16,493 bases of DNA from an uncultured Collinsella sp. (GTDB lineage: Bacteria > Actinomycetota > Coriobacteriia > Coriobacteriales > Coriobacteriaceae), in the NCBI GenBank assembly GCA_900556675.1, contig USQE01000007.1, positions 1 through 16,493 on the forward strand, given 5' to 3'. The notes beneath the pieces were generated by a model that was given only the letters and a program-made list of their open reading frames with translations, ran no database searches and was not told the DNA's origin. Position numbers and translations under genes: made by a program. Shown piece by piece: positions 13,069 through 16,493 of the stretch (position 1 is the stretch's first letter; every line of letters starts with the position of its first letter).

Positions 13069-14161
13069 CGGAGTACACGACCTTACCGGAACCCTCGACA
13101 CACTCGCCCACGCGGAACGGCTTCTCGCCCAGCGCAACCAGGGCCTCGGTCACGGCAGCCTCGTCCTCGGGGGCGACGATCAGGCACAGGCCGACGCCCA
13201 TGTTGAAGGTCTTGCATGCCTCGTTGGGCGCGAGCTCGGCCTGACGCGACACGTAGGTGATGACGGGCGGAACATCCCAGCCCATCTCGGCGCCGTTGCG
13301 GGTGACCACAGCGTCGACGTCGTCGGCAAGCGCGCGGTTGAGGTTCTCGGTAATACCGCCGCCGGTGATGTGGGCAATGGCATGAACGTTGGCGCCATTG
13401 CGCAGCAGCTCCAGAATCGGCTTGACGTAGATGCGCGTGGGGGCCAGCAGGGCGTCGGCCAGCGAAGCACCGCCGAGCTCCTCGAGCGGACGGCTCAGCT
13501 CCTCGGCCTTAGCGGCGGCCTCGGGCGTGCCCGGCTTGATGCCGTCAACACCGATGACCTTACGCACGAGCGAGTAGCCGTTGGAATGCACGCCGGTGGA
13601 GGGCAGGCCCAGGATGACATCGCCGGGGCGGACGTTCGCGGGGTCGAGCATCTTGGGACGGTCGACGACGCCCACGGTAAATCCGGCAAGGTCGTAGTCG
13701 GCAGGAGCCATGACGCCGGGATGCTCGGCCATCTCGCCGCCCACGAGCGCGCAGCCCGCGAGCTTGCAGCCATCGGCCACGCCCTTGATGATCTTTGCCA
13801 TGTGCTCGGCCTCAATGTGGCCGATGGCAACGTAGTCCAGGAAGAACAGCGGCTCGGCGCCCGAAGCCAAAATGTCGTTAACGCACATGGCGACCAGGTC
13901 CTGGCCCACCGTCTCGTGACGGTCCATGATCTGGGCGAGCACGAGCTTGGTGCCCACACCGTCGGTACCGCTGATCAGGATCGGGTCTTCCATATCCTTA
14001 AGCGCGGCGGCCGAGAACAGGCCACCAAAGCCACCGATACCGCCGATGACCTCGGGGCGGTTGGTGTCCTTAACCATTTGCTTAATCGCGTCGACGGCGC
14101 GGCCGCCCTCGGCGGTATCGACGCCGGCATCCTCATACGTCACATGCTTGCTGTCGCTCAT
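13058..14161 (-). CDS. purM: Phosphoribosylformylglycinamidine cyclo-ligase (AIR synthase)
   Basis: PurM closes the imidazole ring of AIR using ATP, the fifth step of purine synthesis. The 367-residue protein shows GGFGGLF near residue 43, ISGTDGVGTKL (64-73), QDLVAMCVNDIL (87-98), FFLDYVA, LVGGEMAEHPG, the AIRS_C portion GLPSTGVHSNGYSLVR, and HITGGGITENLNR. Length and motif order are normal. GAGAGGAAGG precedes ATG 14161. It lies 157 bases after purF and overlaps purN by 11 bases. The purF-purM gap holds a palindrome but no complete terminator with a U-run, so I read the three genes as one operon. Confidence 0.96.
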   Translation of the reverse strand: MSDSKHVTYEDAGVDTAEGGRAVDAIKQMVKDTNRPEVIGGIGGFGGLFSAAALKDMEDPILISGTDGVGTKLVLAQIMDRHETVGQDLVAMCVNDILASGAEPLFFLDYVAIGHIEAEHMAKIIKGVADGCKLAGCALVGGEMAEHPGVMAPADYDLAGFTVGVVDRPKMLDPANVRPGDVILGLPSTGVHSNGYSLVRKVIGVDGIKPGTPEAAAKAEELSRPLEELGGASLADALLAPTRIYVKPILELLRNGANVHAIAHITGGGITENLNRALADDVDAVVTRNGAEMGWDVPPVITYVSRQAELAPNEACKTFNMGVGLCLIVAPEDEAAVTEALVALGEKPFRVGECVEGSGKVVYSDER

Positions 14162-14278
14162 CTGAGCCTTCCTCTCCCACTACCGTGGCGCCGCCCGGGC
14201 GCCAAACGGTGCTCATAGTTGCCCTCGATTCGGCGCGCGTCATAGCAACGAGCGCCGCTCAATCAACAAAACAGCAGG

Positions 14279-14321
14279 TAAAACCTACCAAAATAAGCCT
14301 GTCCCCAAATGGCAGGTTTTA
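14279..14321. repeat. CTGTCC-family palindrome on the purF stop codon
   Basis: TAAAACCTACCA (14279-14290) pairs with TGGCAGGTTTTA (14310-14321) with one mismatch around AAATAAGCCTGTCCCCAAA. This is the best preserved core of the family. The final TTA of the right arm is, on the minus strand, the purF TAA. Confidence 0.75.
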
Positions 14322-15989
14322 GGCCTCGCCGTGCTTCTCTTCCCAGCTGCGGTCGTCGTATTTCTCGACCACGGCGTCGTCGTCAAAGTGCAGCGGCTTA
14401 TCCAGGTTACGGGGCTTAAAGCCCTCCATAAACTTGTCGCGGCCAAAGCTCTCGGGAATCGCCACGGGATAACGGCCGGTAAAGCATGCATCGCAGTAGC
14501 CGCCCTTGGGCATGACCTTCAGCAGGCCCTCAACCGAAAGGAAGGCCAGCGAATCGGCGCCGATATACTCGCAGATCTCCTCGACCGTCTTGTTGGCGCT
14601 GATGAGCTGCGACTGCACGTCGGTATCGATACCGTAGAAGCACGGCCAGATGACCTCGGGCGAGTTGATGCGGATGTGAATCTCCTTGGCGCCGGCATTG
14701 CGCAGCATCTTGACGAGCTGCACCATGGTGGTGCCGCGTACGATGGAGTCGTCGATCACGACAAGGCGCTTGCCCTCGATGTTGTCGCGCAGCGGGTTGA
14801 GCTTCATGCGCACGCCCATGGCGCGCAGCTCCTGCGTGGGCTCGATAAACGTACGGCCCACATAGCGATTCTTGATGAGGCCCTCGCCAAAGGGAATGCC
14901 GCTCTCGTGCGAATAGCCCTCCGCGGGCGGCAGGCCGGAGTCGGGCACGCCGATGACCAGGTCGGCCTCGACGGGCTCCTCGTGTGCCAACTGACGACCC
15001 ATGTCGTAGCGGCAGGCGTAGACGCTCTTGCCGTTCATGATGGAGTCGGGGCGGGCAAAGTAGACCTGCTCAAAGATGCAGTTAGCGGACTCTTCGGCTG
15101 CGGGCACACCCTGCTCGGACACCAGACCCTCGGCGCTGATGCGCAAAATCTCGCCGGGGCGGACATCACGGACATACTCGGCGCCCACGATATCGAGCGC
15201 GCACGTCTCGGAAGCAACGACCCAGCCGCCGGCGCGCGTGACATGGACGGCGGAGTCGACCGTCGAGGCACCGTCTTGCGAGGGCAGCTGCGAAACAGAA
15301 GCGGCGTCGGCCTGGTCCAGGCCCTCGTCCACGAGCTTGCCCAGCACCAGCGGGCGAATGCCGTGCGGATCGCGGAATGCATAGAGCGCCTGCTCGTTGA
15401 TGAGCGTCATGGCGTAGCCGCCGCGCACGAGCTCCATGGTCTTGCGAATGCCCTCGCGCAGGTGGCCCGTACGCTGAGTAAAGTAGCCGATGAGTTTGGT
15501 CGCGACCTCGGAATCCGAGTTGGAGAGGAACGGCACGCCCAGCTCGATCAGCTGGCGGCGCAGCTCGTCGGTGTTGACGAGGGTGCCGTTGTGCGCGAGC
15601 GCGATAATGACGCTATTGATGGTAGAGAGGTGCGGCTGAGAGGCTTCCCAGCTCTTGGCGCCGGCGGTGCCGTAGCGCACATGGCCCACGGCCAGCTGAC
15701 CGGAGAGCGTCGACAAGTCGGCATTGGAGAACACGCGGTCGAGCAGGCCCAGGTCCTTGCGGACCATAACTGTGCCGCCGTCACCCACGGCGATTCCCGC
15801 CGATTCCTGGCCGCGATGCTGCAACGCGCGCAGACCAAAGTACGTCAGCCGAGCCACATCGCGATCGGGTGCCCACACACCAAAGATGCCGCATTCCTCA
15901 TGCAGCTGGTCGGAGTCCGGATCATACGTCGACATGGTCGTCACCTGTCCCGTGGCACGCTCGGCCGCGCGGATGGTTTCTTGAGACAT
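14319..15989 (-). CDS. purF: Amidophosphoribosyltransferase, iron-sulfur (B. subtilis-like) type
   Basis: PurF makes phosphoribosylamine from PRPP and glutamine, the first committed step of purine synthesis. The 556-residue protein starts with a 32-residue leader that must be removed to expose C33 (EECGIFG), the glutaminase nucleophile. RALQHRGQESAG, GHVRYGT and LAHNGTL follow. The PRPP loop is VIDDSIVRGTT (411-421). C304, C450, C499 and C502 align with the four cluster ligands of the B. subtilis enzyme, so an oxygen-sensitive [4Fe-4S] cluster is expected. A low-complexity insertion (about residues 223-253) interrupts the region before VVASETCALDIVGA. GAGGGG before ATG 15989 supports this start; ATG 15935 is the alternative. 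The gene leads the pur operon. Confidence 0.96.
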   Translation of the reverse strand: MSQETIRAAERATGQVTTMSTYDPDSDQLHEECGIFGVWAPDRDVARLTYFGLRALQHRGQESAGIAVGDGGTVMVRKDLGLLDRVFSNADLSTLSGQLAVGHVRYGTAGAKSWEASQPHLSTINSVIIALAHNGTLVNTDELRRQLIELGVPFLSNSDSEVATKLIGYFTQRTGHLREGIRKTMELVRGGYAMTLINEQALYAFRDPHGIRPLVLGKLVDEGLDQADAASVSQLPSQDGASTVDSAVHVTRAGGWVVASETCALDIVGAEYVRDVRPGEILRISAEGLVSEQGVPAAEESANCIFEQVYFARPDSIMNGKSVYACRYDMGRQLAHEEPVEADLVIGVPDSGLPPAEGYSHESGIPFGEGLIKNRYVGRTFIEPTQELRAMGVRMKLNPLRDNIEGKRLVVIDDSIVRGTTMVQLVKMLRNAGAKEIHIRINSPEVIWPCFYGIDTDVQSQLISANKTVEEICEYIGADSLAFLSVEGLLKVMPKGGYCDACFTGRYPVAIPESFGRDKFMEGFKPRNLDKPLHFDDDAVVEKYDDRSWEEKHGEA

Positions 15990-16030
15990 GGCATCCCCTC
16001 AGAGCCTCGTTATTTGGCGTTACCCGCCCT

Positions 16031-16036
16031 ATTATA
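16031..16036 (-). promoter_or_regulatory. Candidate -10 element of the purFMN operon
   Basis: A perfect TATAAT on the minus strand lies 41 bases before purF, with a TG four bases upstream resembling an extended -10. No good -35 is seen, and no purine riboswitch or PurR box was recognised. The rest of the 297-base gap between purF and the next gene (15990-16286) shows only short GC-rich inverted repeats such as CGTCGCGACG. Confidence 0.5.
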
Positions 16037-16286
16037 CGCACGGTAAGACAAGCACTCCCGCGCATGAGCAGCGCTTTTTAAAAGCCCACCGAGCTAATAA
16101 TCCGTTTTGCGGCCAAACATTTTATTGGGGAACCCGCCCGCGCGCTCAACGATCCCGTATGCTTCCGTCGCGACGCGTCCCGGCGACCGTTAGGGCTTAC
16201 ATTGCTGCAATTGGGACGTTCGTCCTGTCTTTTAGCAGGTCGGCGGCGTATCCTTGTAGCCTAGGACAAAACGAGAAAGGTTCTGT

Positions 16287-16493
16287 ATGGATCGAAACGA
16301 ACTCGACCCCAGCGTCCCCAGCGCCACGGAGGTCAAGAAGATCCCCCTCATCATTAAGGTGTACGCCGTCCTGTGCATCCTGTCCGGCGTGGGTACGCTC
16401 CCGTCGGTCGCCGCCTTTATGTGGCAGGTCATCACCGCACTCATCAACGGCAACGCCGCCGCCAAGCTCGGCGACAACACGCTCGTCGCGGTT
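16287..16493 (+). CDS. Hypothetical membrane protein, 3' end outside window
   Basis: An ATG at 16287 with GAGAAAGG just upstream opens a frame that runs through the last base (69 codons seen). A polar N-terminus (MDRNELDPSVPSATEVKKI) is followed by a hydrophobic segment, IPLIIKVYAVLCILSGVG, and a second moderately hydrophobic stretch (SVAAFMWQVITALI), suggesting an integral membrane protein. It is transcribed away from purF. I do not recognise the family. Confidence 0.7.
   Translation, partial: MDRNELDPSVPSATEVKKIPLIIKVYAVLCILSGVGTLPSVAAFMWQVITALINGNAAAKLGDNTLVAV

Noticed and set aside
15940..15960. CACCTGTCCCGTGGCACG inside purF as another CTGTCC palindrome
   Set aside because: It lies in coding sequence and has no pairing arms, so the core match is probably chance.
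14331..16046. A 571-codon open frame on the plus strand
   Set aside because: It is the antisense shadow of purF, produced by high-GC codon bias.
15990..16286. Purine riboswitch or PurR operator ahead of purF
   Set aside because: No conserved riboswitch core or PurBox pair could be recognised; only a -10 hexamer is supported.
1..16493. tRNA, rRNA, CRISPR array or prophage genes
   Set aside because: Nothing with cloverleaf, rRNA, regularly spaced repeat or phage features was found on either strand.

Overview
This GC-rich window looks like the chromosome of an anaerobic high-GC Gram-positive bacterium of the Coriobacteriia, most like Collinsella. That placement is a judgement from protein style, a PurF with iron-sulfur cysteines, an NfnAB-type flavoprotein pair and many short palindromes carrying a CTGTCC core. 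It cannot be proved without a database search. Nearly all the genes are housekeeping or nutrient-uptake genes. I see no tRNA, rRNA, CRISPR array, prophage or defence island.

Layout. Bases 2-586 hold the 3' part of a DUF559-like nuclease-fold gene. A 203-bp MITE-like element with perfect 28-bp terminal inverted repeats (618-820) separates it from pth (934-1563). After a palindrome- and hairpin-rich gap comes the overlapping pair nfnA-nfnB (1923-4162, plus strand), closed by a strong terminator. An IS256-family element (4307-5790) follows, flanked by an 8-bp target duplication. It sits in the last codons of a cytidylate-kinase-like gene on the minus strand (5786-6406) and supplies that gene's present stop codon.

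The remaining complete genes are on the minus strand. Bases 9484-6455 encode a polar amino acid ABC importer in the order ATPase, Tat-type lipoprotein receptor, permease, permease, with the kinase-like gene downstream. Bases 11562-9844 encode a membrane-anchored PrsA-like foldase and a GatB/YqeY protein. Bases 12214-11750 encode an orphan galactitol-type PTS IIA. Bases 15989-12367 are a purF-purM-purN operon with its own -10 element and terminator. A membrane protein gene starts divergently at 16287 and runs off the window.

The most unusual thing is the intergenic DNA. At least six sites carry short palindromes whose arms differ completely from site to site but whose centre keeps a CTGTCC/GGACAG core. 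One site (9591-9657) is a REPIN-like inverted doublet, and a second possible doublet lies at 1561-1765. Several palindromes start on or within a few bases of a stop codon; in pth and purF the stop codon is itself the end of the palindrome arm. No new multi-gene system is visible. The palindrome family and the near-silent IS insertion are the observations most worth following up.
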